Assembly: GCA_036362985.1 (NCBI GenBank)
Contig: JAYGXS010000010.1
Coordinates: forward strand, 6,287,293-6,351,292
Origin: Ligula intestinalis
Lineage: Eukaryota > Platyhelminthes > Cestoda > Diphyllobothriidea > Diphyllobothriidae
Length of the DNA stretch: 64,000 nt
Reading direction: 5' to 3'
A program made the translations under genes and the position numbers. Position 1 is the stretch's first letter, and each line of letters begins with the position of its first letter. Positions 44,412 to 54,235 of the stretch are shown here, one piece after another. Under the pieces are notes generated by a model. That model searched no databases and was not told the DNA's origin. It saw only the letters and a list, made by a program, of their open reading frames with translations.

Positions 44412-44840
44412 CTCGCCAAGTCTTCTTCTTCCAACACCACAAACCGAAATTCTGGGCTCGGTATGTGGATGACACNNNNNNNNNNCTAAAGACTAAAGTA
44501 TTCAGGAAAGCGACAAACACGATGCAAGTACTGAATTACAACAGCAACCACCCAATTATCCACGAACGTAGTTGCGTCAGGACGCTCTATCGGCGTGTTG
44601 AGACGCACTGCAGAGAAACAGAAGATACAGTTGACGACGTACGGGGGTTCAGAAAAAGTGGCTACCAACGCAACTTCGTCAACCAGTGCTTGCGCAAACG
44701 ACGTGGCCGACAAAAGCACACCAACCCCAAAATTTGGCGAGGGATCCCGTACGTAAAAAACGTATCGGAAGCTGGAAGAAGAATAAGCGACGACTGGAAC
44801 TCGGATATTCTCTTGCCAGTTTGAAACATTACGCGTCTCG
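44412..44840 (+). pseudogene. PLE-A RT C-terminus and linker, with assembly gap
   Basis: Starts with HHKPKFWARYVDDT, the RT catalytic block. A run of ten N follows (44476-44485), then LKTKVFRKATNTMQVLNYNS, RSCVRTLYRRVETHC, and FVNQCLRKRRGRQK to IPYVKNVSEAGRR. The same order appears at 45446-45930, where the stretch hidden by the N run takes 144 bp. It stops at about 44840, where the next PLE-A copy begins. Confidence 0.8.
44476..44485. other. Assembly gap (10 N)
   Basis: Ten N inside the PLE-A RT. Comparison with the neighbouring copy suggests about 144 bp are missing, so the N count is nominal. Confidence 0.95.
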
Positions 44841-46378
44841 CCGCCTCCGTGTTCAGCACCAGATTGTATCTCACACTGATGAGCAGAATAAATTCAACCC
44901 TGTTGGCTCTAGAGAACTCGGGTGCAATAACGCCGTCCGACCGACGCAAGGCGAGGGCACAAGAAACGGCCTTGGCCCGTTTCTATGGCCTCCCCAAAGT
45001 GCACAAGAAAGGTGCTCCTCTCCGACCCATCGTATCACTCAAAGGCACTCCAACGTACGGGCTAGCAAAGTGGCTGTTTCGGCGTCTCAAATTTCTGACC
45101 GCTGATTCGGAAACCACGGTCCACTCGTCAACCCAGTTCTTGGAGAAACTTAAAGGGGTAAGTCTCTTGTCAAGTGATATCATGGTTTCCTTCGATGTCA
45201 CGTCTCTTTTTACTTCTATCCCTCAGGATCTGGCAATCGAGACGGTCGAACTACTCTTACGAAACAAATACGATGAGACGGAGAATCACCTGGGACACGC
45301 GGAAATCCTACAGCTCCTGAAGTTCTGTCTCAGGAAGTACTTCACGTTTGACGGAAGGATCTACGAGCAGGTGAAGGGGACACCGATGGGTTCACCGATT
45401 TCGGGACTCATAGTCGAGGCGGTGCTGAAGCGGCTGTAGTTGCTGGTTTTCCAACACCACAAACCGAAATTCTGGGCTCGGTATGTGGATGACACCTTCG
45501 TCGTCATCGAACGGGATCAGGTGCTCACGTTCAAGGAACGTCTAAACAGCGTCTTCCCGGACATCCAATTTACGATGGAGGAAGAAGAGAACAACCAGCT
45601 GGCTTTTCTTGATGTCCTCGTTTGTCGAAAAAATTGTGGTCTAAAGACTAAAGTATTCAGTAAAGCGATAAACACGATGCAAATACTGAATTCCAACAGC
45701 AACCACCCAATCAGCCACAAACGCACTTGCGTAAAAACACTCTATCGACGTGTTGAGACGCACTGCAGCGAAGAATAAGACAAAGTTGCTGAGGTAGAAT
45801 ACCTCCGACGGGTGCTCAGAGAAAATGGCTACCCGCGCAACTTCGTCAACCGGTGCTTGCGCAAACGAGCTGGCCAACAAAAGCGCACCATCCCCAAGAT
45901 TTGGCTTTCAATCCCGTATGTCGAAAACGTATCAGTGGCTGTCGGCCGCCTTCTCGCACCACCTGAAGTTGGAGTCGCACACAGGCCCGAGGCAACTATA
46001 AGGCGTCAGAAAATGAAGCCGAAAGACCCGCTGCCATGGCAAGTAACATCTGGAGCCGTCTACTGGATCTGGTGCAGTTGCGGGCAAAACAACTATGCCT
46101 GACAAACTGGCAGGCTCCTCAAGACGCGAATTGCCGAACACGCGGCAGCAGTGCGGCGAAACGATGCCAATTCTCAAGTTTGGCTTACTGGACGAGACCC
46201 GGCCACCCATTCAAATTTGATGAGGCTGAAATTCTCGCAAGAGATGACAATCGTATGAGTCGAGAATTACTTGAGTCAAGGTTCACGGGCCTCCAGTCCA
46301 TAAGCAAGTGCACTGACTTGCCTATTGCATATTAGGTACAGAGACTCATTTCGACCAAAGCAAATCGCCACTTGAGAA

Positions 46379-46615
46379 ATGGACAGGCCACCACGTCATC
46401 CAGCGCCAACACCGGAGAGCCAGATGGCCGAGCAATCATCACGCCCGGGTCCACCGCGCGTGATGAAAGTTCAAGAGGTCAGAGCCCGCATGCAGTCAAG
46501 CAAACTATCCACGCGCAAGAAGGCAATCAACGTGAATTGTCGCTGTATGTTTGCAGTAATGACTGCGTCCTATAAATACTGCAAACCCCTGTGCATCTCT
46601 TATCCCGTTCTGTAA
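46379..46615 (+). CDS. Small ORF in the PLE-A 3' region, uncertain
   Basis: 78 codons: PPRHPAPTPESQMAEQSSRP, then MKVQEVRARMQ, LSTRKKAINVNCRCMFAVM and KYCKPLCISY. Related open frames occur in three other PLE-A copies (152-460 minus, 29193-29546 minus, 50576-50818 plus). In some of them the frame runs on through the hammerhead as LMTNPRRISKRQANK-like text. It overlaps the endonuclease tail in another frame. Whether it is translated is unknown; the ancestral sequence may have been open by chance. Confidence 0.25.
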   Translation: MDRPPRHPAPTPESQMAEQSSRPGPPRVMKVQEVRARMQSSKLSTRKKAINVNCRCMFAVMTASYKYCKPLCISYPVL

Positions 46616-46634
46616 CCGTTTTCCTCTAATGTTT

Positions 46635-46668
46635 TTGATGATGAATCCGCGATGGATGTTGAAACGTC
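46635..46668 (+). ncRNA. Hammerhead motif, PLE-A type, C3 changed
   Basis: TTGATGA for CTGATGA, extra T, stem II GAATCC/GGATGTT, GAAACGTC. Stem III word ACGT. The C3 to U change leaves a U-G wobble at the 3-8 pair. Confidence 0.65.
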
Positions 46669-47079
46669 AGGTGGATAAAGTATTGTCAGCAATCGAGTCA
46701 TCTGCTTCTAAACACGATTACATAATTGGAAGAAATTAGAAAAACATGAATATTATGCTTACAGACAACGCTTCCAACCTTAGGAGCTGCGAGATAATGT
46801 AAGTTTCCACCGGACCATTAAAGGGAAGTTCAAATAACTAAAAAGCCAGCTAGGGGAATCAAAAAAGCGTGTAAGTACTCGAAAGGGACAATCCACTATA
46901 GGATAAACAGTTTGGTGTTTACTAATATAACTTTTTCAACAGGCATCTGAACCTGCCCGCCGCCTACAAAGGACAGAACAAAGCCAAACCCTACATAAGA
47001 ATCGCCAGCGAAGAGGACCCCAGAAGGAACCGGCCGACAGAGGAGTGCGGGTAACCAGGACCCTTTATGGTGGGGACAA

Positions 47080-47345
47080 GGCGCCACAATAATTTCTGTT
47101 CGTGACCCCGAGCGACCCCCTACTCAACTGACAGCTAGTTAGCGTACACCACTATAACTCCCCCCACCCATCCTTTTTGATGACTTCTGACAGTTGATTG
47201 GATTATGGCCGCTATAATTACCCTCCTTGATTGGTTGCTAATTCTCATCTCTGAAGATGGACTCTTGTAAGAGTTCGAAAGCTCAGGACAATAAACAAAG
47301 TGATATGATGCTCGACAAGTCTTCTTTATCCACACAAATACCTGA
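47080..47345 (+). mobile_element. PLE-G 3' end with intact hammerhead
   Basis: Collinear with 44170-44425: CAACTGACAGCTAGTTAGCG, CTATAATTACCCTCCTTG, the hammerhead, CAGGACAATAAACAAAG and GCTCGACAAGTCTTCTT. No coding sequence attached. Confidence 0.7.
47251..47284 (+). ncRNA. Hammerhead ribozyme, PLE-G type, best copy
   Basis: CTGAAGA, extra T, stem II GGACTC/GAGTTC (six pairs, one wobble) around TTGTAA, then GAAAGCTC. Stem III word AGCT. Stem I is short (TCT with AGG). All core positions are intact. Confidence 0.8.
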
Positions 47346-48559
47346 AACGCGAAAGTTTTAACTCATTCATACAACAGGTTTGCGTAAACCAAGTGGAAAT
47401 AACGCCCTGTAGTGCATGGGATTAATGCCGCATGGAAGTACTCATCCGCCATTAAGGGATAATGTGACTTTTTATTAGAGGGCATTGAGTGTCTTCTTAG
47501 GATGGAACTTTGCCAGCGTTATGTGCTGACTTGTTTGAATGTCGTAATGGAGGCAGATGACGGGACGGACAAAATGAGAGGCGTTGGAGACGGCAGAAAC
47601 CCAAAGCCGAATTTTCTATGACGGATCAAATGAAACAGCTTTCTATGCTCCAAAAATTCAGAAATAAAAACCAGATATACTGGCTGCCTATTAGAAGAAA
47701 TGCTTGAAGTCTAAGAAATGAGTCTAAAATCCACCAAGCCCCCCAAATGCTCTTCTTGTCGCCCGTGAACACAATGGCGTTGAGCAAGGAGGGTGCTCGG
47801 AAAGCAAGTGTAGCGATTTGCCTACTCTATAACAAGTCGCTTAAGGTCGATCTGGTTCTTACTTGTAAACTTTTAAAAGGCGTTGTCCTTGGAATTGAAT
47901 CAATAACTTATGAGACAATGAACACGGTTCTATAATTGGAAGAGATTAGAAAAGCATAAATATAACGCTTAACGGCAAAGTTTCCAAGCTTTGAAGCAGC
48001 GAAAAAATGTCAGTTTGCGCGGGACCAATATGGGAAATTTAAACAAGTAATAAGCGAGTTAGGGAAATCAAAAAATGGGTATAATTACGCAAAAAAGGGG
48101 CAGTCAACTATAGGATAAATAGTATGTTTAAGGCTAATATAAAAGTGTCAAATATTTGGCTTTGACATGAATGTACAAGGTATGAACGGTAAGGGACTGG
48201 GTTTAATGTTCTAAGGAGGCAAATAATTATGTTACTGTTAAATGGAGTAAAGTGTGAATAACACAAATCCTCGCTCTGGAAAGCGATTCATTCAGAATGC
48301 TTACTTGCTGTCTGAGGCTGGTGCATCGGACCCATGTCAAAAAATTCCGGATTTGTCGCAAAAAGTTAGCGCTTCGGGAAAGCATCTAAAGGGTGGATTT
48401 GGGCCACAGACGAGCTTATGCACAAGAGTCCAACGAAACATGTCATCATCTGCAGCTTTTTTCTGACTAGGAGTGACAACTCGTCGCATATGCACTGGTT
48501 TTTTGTGTGAGACATGGGATCGATTGTCCATTACGACAGAAAACTAAAAACACAAGGGA

Positions 48560-49200
48560 GGCAGACGGTGACGTCCTCCCCCTGTATTTCCCGAACCCCC
48601 CCCCCGCCCCCCCCCCCCCCCCCCTCCCCAACCCCCCCCCCCCCCCCTCACCGCTGGCCCCGACCACCTTCGAAGTCAGCAAAGACCTGAACGAATGGTT
48701 TGACGATTTGGACATTTTCTTCACCACGGACCCTACCAACCAAAAAACAGCCTACCTTTTACCTTTCCTCTCACCGGCAGTTCGCAGACTCCTAATCTCC
48801 GCCGGCGTTAAAACCACCACCCCTTTCCCTCGTGCCCGTCAACTCATCAAATCTATGTTCGAGTCCCGCATCCACACAGATTTTGCCCTGGAACAATTTG
48901 CAACCCTCTGGCAACGACCTGACTAAACCCTTGACGATTTTGCAGCTGAACTTAACCGGTTAGCCAGCCTAGCATTTCCCTCCAGCTTCCTTACCAACGC
49001 AGTCAAGTGTTACACCACCCATCCTCCCTAAGAGCCGCCCTCGATTTATGCCGGTTCTACGAATCCTACTGCTCTATTTTATCGGCCATCACCGGAATTC
49101 CACTCTCCCCAGTCAGCCGCACCCAGCCCATCTGCTTCGCTTCGCCCGATGACTCGCCCTACCTTCCAACCAACAACCTTCCAACGCAATGAGAAGCCAG
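48560..49200 (+). pseudogene. Gypsy-type gag fragment
   Basis: The frame reads PTTFEVSKDLNEWFDDLDIF, then QKTAYLLPFLSPAVRRLL, FESRIHTDFALEQFATLWQR, a stop, and LDDFAAELNRLASLAFPSSF. This fits the capsid-like part of gypsy gag, whose typical block is a W-Q-x(n)-ES-ADFAAELRRLA-like stretch. It is preceded by a cytosine-rich tract (48597-48650) that reads as polyproline. In a later frame (about 49345-49400), text like VQGHPCMAFSRLSS may be a decayed protease start. Nothing beyond that is recognisable. Confidence 0.6.
48597..48650. repeat. Poly-C tract
   Basis: About 54 bp, almost all C with a few G, T or A. Length and frame are likely to be unreliable in sequencing. Confidence 0.9.
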
Positions 49201-49870
49201 TACAAACTCCTAAATCAGAATTCCGTACACAGAGATACTTGCTCTGCCTTTTGTGAGGCCTGTAGCGACCCCCTTTCTTAGTCATGCTTTCCTCGGACGC
49301 CGCGCGGACTAGGTCATGTCTGGCGTGACCACCACGCGTCCGCAAGACACCATAGTCAAGGCTTCCGTTCAAGGTCACCCCTGTATGGCTTTCTCAAGAC
49401 TGTCCAGCTTCACTACCCAATCAATTCTCAAGGTGAGATGTTTACGCGCAGTCACTTTCAGATTCGACGACTCACTGTTCGGTTGCAGACCTCCAGACCC
49501 GGTGATCGACTTGCCGGAATGCGACTCTGGACTGCACTCGTCTGGAAGTCACTTCTCCTATTGCTTACATACTACGCTTGTTCCTACCTCAGTATATTCT
49601 CCCTGACACTCTGGCCTTCCACGCTTTATTCTATTCAACTAGCTTATACATGTTGCGATGCGTTCTATTGCCTATTATCTGGCTGGACCACATCGTATCC
49701 CACATTGTTGACCCCGACGCTACTTTATCCCGCAGGCCTAAGGGGTATCTTCCATTTTGAACGTGAAAGGACCATTAATGCAGATTTATCTTGCAAGCGA
49801 CTGGACCGGTTACAGGAAGAAAAAAACAATCTCGTTTGCTAAACGGAGAAGGCTTGACCAATAAATGCGA
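49201..49870. other. No clear gene
   Basis: Downstream of the gag fragment. Open frames of up to 134 codons without a supported domain. Confidence 0.3.
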
Positions 49871-49931
49871 GTCCCAGGAAATAATTGAGAAGACGACGAC
49901 TCGATCACTGGGACAATATCTTAATTCGCCT

Positions 49932-49965
49932 GAGGTTTCGAGATCCGCCGTGGATACATTATCAG
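49932..49965 (-). ncRNA. Degraded hammerhead, PLE-A type
   Basis: Minus strand: CTGATAA, stem II ATCC/GGAT, GAAACCTC. G8 and the stem III word are mutated. Confidence 0.55.
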
Positions 49966-50749
49966 AGACATAAGCAGAAAGCAGTTGCAGATGTGGGTAA
50001 CACATGTTCAGGAGTTTGCAGTATTTATCGGATACAGACGGTCTAGCTACTCCTACAAAAAAAAATACGATGACACAGAGAATTGCCTCGGACACACTCA
50101 AATACAGACCATCATAAGGCGTCAGAAAATGAAATCAAAAGACTCCCTACCATGGCAAGAGAGATCTGGAGACGTCTGCAGGATCTGGTGCAATTGCGGG
50201 CAAAGCAACTATGTCGCAGAAACTGACACGCTTCTCAAGACGCGAATTGCCGAACACGCGGCAGCAGCGTGGCGAAATAATACCAATTCTCAAGTTGCGG
50301 CTCATTCGACGAAAACCGGCTACACATCCAAATTTGATGAGTCTGAAATTCTCGCAAGAGGTGGCAATCGTGTGAGCCGAGAATGACTTGAGTCATCGTT
50401 TTCGGGCCCCAGTCCATGAATTAGGGCAGCGAATTGCCCATTTCGTATTTGGTGCTGAGCCTCAATTTGACCAATGCAAGTCACCACTTGGGGAGAGCGC
50501 GGGCCACCGCGGCATCCTATGCCAAGACTAGAAGGCTAGAGGTTCAGGCAGTCATTACGCCCGTGTCCACCACGCGTGATGAGAGTTTTGCACGTTAGAC
50601 CCCGCATGTCGTTTAACAAACTATCAACACGCAAGAAGGCAATCACCGTTAATTGCCGTTGTATGTTTGCAGTAATAAATGCATCTTATAAATATAACAA
50701 ACTCATATTCATGTGCTACCCTATCTGCTACTGCTGTCTATCTAAAGCT

Positions 50750-50777
50750 CTGAGGACGAATCCACGACGGAAACGTC
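50750..50777 (+). ncRNA. Hammerhead motif with deleted stem II arm, PLE-A type
   Basis: CTGAGGA, GAATCC, then CGACG directly followed by GAAACGTC. The 3' arm of stem II is missing, so it cannot fold as a monomer. Confidence 0.6.
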
Positions 50778-51084
50778 TGGCTGAGTGCATGGCCTCATGC
50801 CGCAAAACTACTTTCTAAAAAGATAACATCTTTATAATGGAAGGTTCGTCCACATTCCCGATACTTGATGTAGCAACCATGGATTTCTATTCGTTCCGAT
50901 CACTAGAGCACTTTATAGGTGGAACTTTTTTTAACCAAATGGCTTTCGTTGATGAACGCTCAACTGACGCTAACGGAATTTGTTTGTCCTGAGCTGTCTT
51001 GGGGCACACTGTCGGCCCCCTTTCAGTGATCGGTGAGCATCAATTAACCAATGGCAATATTGTCGGAAATAAATTGGCTAAGGG

Positions 51085-51225
51085 GATCGAACTTTAGACT
51101 TCTGATCAACAGATCACGGGTTCGAGCCCCGGGCGATACACCCGTTGGTTTAGGTCTGACTGACGGATAACGGCTTATAAGCCAGAAATGGCATTTCAGT
51201 TTCCATTGTCTTTGCCAACCACATC
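51085..51225 (+). mobile_element. tRNA-derived SINE
   Basis: Box A position GGCTAAGGGGATCGAAC, box B GGGTTCGAGCCCC (the best match to consensus among the copies). Then CCGTTGGTTTAGGTCTGAC, the hammerhead-like end, and CAGTTTCCATTGTCTTTGCC. Confidence 0.7.
51158..51202 (+). ncRNA. Degraded hammerhead-like motif in SINE
   Basis: CTGACGG with a short insertion (ATAA), stem II GGCTTATAAGCC, CCAGAAATGGCATTTC. One C is lost from the stem III palindrome. Confidence 0.4.
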
Positions 51226-52789
51226 CATCTTAAAATTGATTTCTTTGAACTTGACCTCAAAAATATTTCCTCCCCCTTGGGCTGCTCTCATTAAACTCGA
51301 TAGGGGCCAGAGTGAGATTTAAAGTATACAAGTTAATGTTGTTTGAATTTGTTTCGGTGAACAGTAGAATGGCAACTACGTTCCGAACATCTGACCAACC
51401 ACGGCAACCGCAGACTTCACAGAATCGGCGCCGAAAAGGCCACCTACGAGGTAATTACTTAATACTGAAGTATACCTCACATAATTTACCGCTCTCTCTC
51501 ATACACCATGATGTCAAGACAGTCAGAGGTGGTCTTCTTTAGACGAGCTGCGGTCTGCTCTCCTATTTCATATAAATAAGGCTTCATTGCTGAATTAAAT
51601 TTGCAGCGCTTTCACTCTGTATCCCAGATACCAGTGATCTCGTCGTGATTGGGCGCTGATGCAATTTCCAGACGATCAAAAAACGTGGCCTCCCCAATCC
51701 GAAGTCGAAGAAGACCAACCGGATTGGACCAGCTTTGTCTGGGATAAATAGCGTACAAAAGGCTCTGCAGACGGGTGCCACAAACTGCATCTTCGGAAGA
51801 GTGGATGTCCGTGTTCACTGTTGAGATTCTTAAATCCAAAAGCATGTGAGCCTGCAGTGACTCTGTGACGTCGTCCATCTCCCATGCTACGCATGAGGTC
51901 ATGTGATTGCAAGTCTCGACACGCCTCTGGGGCAGCCAATTGCAGGTGCTGCAAACTGCGTCAATGTTCGACCCCTCACGGTAGCTAGCAACTGCGCACG
52001 CACAGCACCTGGCTTTCGTCTGGTCAATCATCTCCCAGGACCTCACTCACCAGGACTTCAGGTGAAAATTGCCACGATGAGGCACTTTAGATGCACCCTC
52101 GTCCGATAATCAACTTTCCCCTACCTGTTATCCAAGACTTCTGTGTAGGTAATGCCGTCGAAGTTCAACGCAGCCAACTAACCCCCCTCACATGTTGTCG
52201 AGCTGACGAATCTCCTACCAACATGCCGATGCACGCGTAGTCGAGATCATTCCGCCTAACAGAACGCAGACCCAGTGGCCGACGCGGACGGAGATGCCCT
52301 TTCCCGCTACAAAGCGGTACTGGCGGCACTGGCCGAACTCAAACATTCCAGGCACATAAACTCTTGTAGGTCACAAACGTGCCTTCAACCTGACGTACTC
52401 AAAGTCACCTTCCTCCTACGAACGGGCACTGGCGGTACTTACCCGACTGACACATGCCACCCACAGAAAATCATGCAAGTCACAAGTTCCCCTTCGACCT
52501 GGCTCCAGCAAGCCAGCCACTTGAACATCAGCTGTTCGAACTGTACCGTTGGTACGTACCTCCTTCCCTATCTTTCACTAATTATCCTTAGTTCGATCTC
52601 GTTCATCAAAGAACTACAATCTAGGTGGGGAGCACTTTTAGTGGTCACTGGGGCCTGACGCCGCAGACGTGGTCTCGTAGTGACAAACTTGGTCGCCCAG
52701 TCGCGCTCGACCCAGAGCAATGTCCCATGTCCGCATGCGAGGCACGACCTTTGCTCTGACGTGCACACACGCACTCGAGACAGGTCTGG
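51226..52789. other. No gene recognised
   Basis: GC-richer than the flanks. Open frames of up to 144 codons on the minus strand (51612-52046) have no supported domain. The stretch AAAGGCTCTGCAGA at about 51757 recurs near 59999, so part of this is repeat sequence. At 52310-52450 the phrases ACTGGCGG-ACT and ACTCAAA recur about 115 bp apart. Confidence 0.3.
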
Positions 52790-53080
52790 CCAATCAGCAC
52801 CCTGAAGCTGACTCACACAATCCTCGCTCTGAGGCCGTTGTGACAATTTCGGCGCTGGCGGACACTCGGGATTCCGCACCCCATAGTGTGGACGTAGGCA
52901 GCGTCGCTGGCCGCTGTGACGACCTCACGACCGAACGCCATGCCAGACCGAGTAGCAACTCTCTCCCTACTCTTGTGTACTTTGTTCCTACTACTGTGGC
53001 TTTCCCACCGTGTTCTTCCCTCACCTAAGGAACCGGGCCTGGAAGATCGCAGCCATTAGGATTAAACCTGAATAGCCTAA
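52790..53080 (+). mobile_element. LTR-like repeat L, plus copy
   Basis: GACCTCACGACCGAACGCCA, GACCGAGTAGCAACTC, then CTAAGGAACCGGGCCTGG, AAGATCGCAGCCATTAGG and ATTAAACC. The 3' half matches the other plus copies well; the 5' half is diverged. Confidence 0.45.
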
Positions 53081-53699
53081 ACACAGCTCGACACTCACAT
53101 AGAACTGGGACCTAATGATTGCAGCGACAAGGGCTTCACATTTTTAAATCAACTCACTATAATTGACCCTTGTTCTGTTTTGCTTGCAACCTACAAGTGA
53201 ATGGCACAGATTAATTGACTTGTTCTATGACAGGCACGGCTCCAACAGCGTATCGACCAGCGCTGTGAGGCAGACAGGAAGACGTAGGTAAATGGTAATG
53301 CTGGTGACCACAGACGAAAAATGTCACAGTGTGTCCACGTTTAATCGACTAGGAAAGCAATTGGACGCGATAGCATACCGTACACGAATGTTTGTCTCAC
53401 GGATGTAAATCCTGCCATAGTCGAATGTAATCGTCACCGTCGCCTATTCATCCCATCGCTTTTCGTCGGCATTTCAGGCTGGCTATTCCTTGTTGGGTAG
53501 ATGCAGGTTGAAGTCCGATTGCATTTTGATTAGAAATGCAGTGATTGTTGACGAGGGTGTATGCCACCCCAGGGATGTCGTAATTCATATCAAGGACATC
53601 TCAGGGGCGACCGAGCGCATCGCTCTGGGTCTACGTGTAATAATTGCACACTGACCCAAGCTACGGTGCACAGCAAGGTAATGAAAATAAAAGACTAGC

Positions 53700-54230
53700 T
53701 GAATCCCCATGAAAAATCTGGCGTATTGACCCACAGCCTATGCTAAAGCCGTCATTGTAACTACATAGGGCAAACTTAAACACATGCTCGGATCGCGAAT
53801 ACACGAACATAAACGTACGGTACGACTAGGCGAAGAACTATTACAAGTTGCAGCGCATACCTAAGAAACAGGCCATGCGTTTAACTTTGCGGCCGTCAAG
53901 GTACTCGCACACGCCGGAAACAACATTAGCCGGGCATTTTTTGAAGCCTGGTCCACGAACGAGAATTCACTCAACCGATGTGTTGAGTTGGCGCCGGCTT
54001 ATAGAGGCTTGCGGTCACACCCAGACGCCCGTCACAGTCAATTGGAACACATCCTTTAAAATTAGCCCTGTTTTTCAGCGTTTCATCTTACCCCTAAGGA
54101 GCTGACGACCCCCTGACAACTGACTGGTGTAAAACAGTCTATAACTATCCCCCTTTTTGTTGCTGTTTCCTAGCTTTCACGGTGGACTCCTGTTGGAATC
54201 CAAAAGCTCAGAACAATAAAAAAAAATTGT
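53700..54230 (+). pseudogene. PLE-G GIY-YIG fragment and 3' end
   Basis: Across three frames: CNYIGQT, then MLGSRIHEHKRTVRLGEELL, ETGHAFNFAAVKVLAHAG, NNISRAFFEAWSTNENS, then LNRCVELAPAYRGLRSH. The 3' part GCTGACGACCCCCTGACAAC follows, with a degraded hammerhead at 54178-54209 (GGACTC/GGAATCC arms, AAAAGCTC). It matches the PLE-G copy at 39420-40470 and the 3' ends at 44.2 and 47.1 kb. Confidence 0.7.
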
Positions 54231-54235
54231 AAAGT

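Larger units (their letters stand above)
44070..44425. mobile_element. PLE-G terminal repeats, inverted pair
   Basis: Left arm, minus: TCGAGTACCGGATCAATTTG and the hammerhead at 44111-44144. Right arm, plus: the hammerhead at 44352-44385, then CAGAATTATTTGGTGCTCGC and a TTCTTC end. The right part is collinear with 47080-47345. It abuts PLE-A RT sequence at about 44412, suggesting insertion into a PLE-A copy. Confidence 0.65.
44846..46700 (+). pseudogene. PLE-A, most complete copy: RT, linker and GIY-YIG
   Basis: Mainly one frame. RT: ARFYGLPKVHKKGAPLRPIV, VSFDVTSLFTSIPQDLAIE, VKGTPMGSPISGLIVEAVL, FWARYVDDTFVVIERDQ (catalytic Asp pair), and LAFLDVLVCRK. Linker: VENVSVAVGRLLAPP, then IRRQKMKPKDPLPWQ. 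GIY-YIG: VYWIWCSCGQNNYA (the next codon is a stop where Gly is expected), then TGRLLKTRIAEHAAAVRRND. Three in-frame stops (about 45437, 45776, 46100) and a later frameshift kill it. The 3' end carries the hammerhead at 46635-46668. The product would prime reverse transcription at a nicked target (family knowledge). Confidence 0.9.
46710..48145 (+). repeat. Direct repeat of about 220 bp, two copies
   Basis: Copies at about 46715-46935 and 47930-48145. Shared: ATAATTGGAAGA, ATTAGAAAA, TTTCCAA, CAGCTAGGGGAATCAAAAAA versus GAGTTAGGGAAATCAAAAAA, and ACTATAGGATAAA. Same orientation, 1.2 kb apart, with a PLE-G end between them. Could be long terminal repeats or an unrelated dispersed repeat; no protein lies between. 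Confidence 0.55.
49880..50825 (+). pseudogene. PLE-A with inverted left end and internal deletion
   Basis: Left: an inverted terminal segment with a hammerhead at 49932-49965 (minus). Then plus-strand text KKYDDTENCLGHTQI from the RT fingers is joined directly to IIRRQKMKSKDSLPWQ from the pre-endonuclease linker, in one frame. About 700 bp between the two, as measured in the copy at 44846, are missing. GIY-YIG: CRIWCNCGQSNYVAETD, then LLKTRIAEHAAAAWRNN and AHSTKTGYTSKFDESEILAR. The 3' hammerhead at 50750-50777 lacks part of stem II. Confidence 0.85.

Noticed and set aside
51612..52046. 144-codon minus-strand open frame
   Set aside because: No domain found, two overlapping frames of similar length, and part of the stretch recurs near 60 kb, so it is probably repeat sequence.
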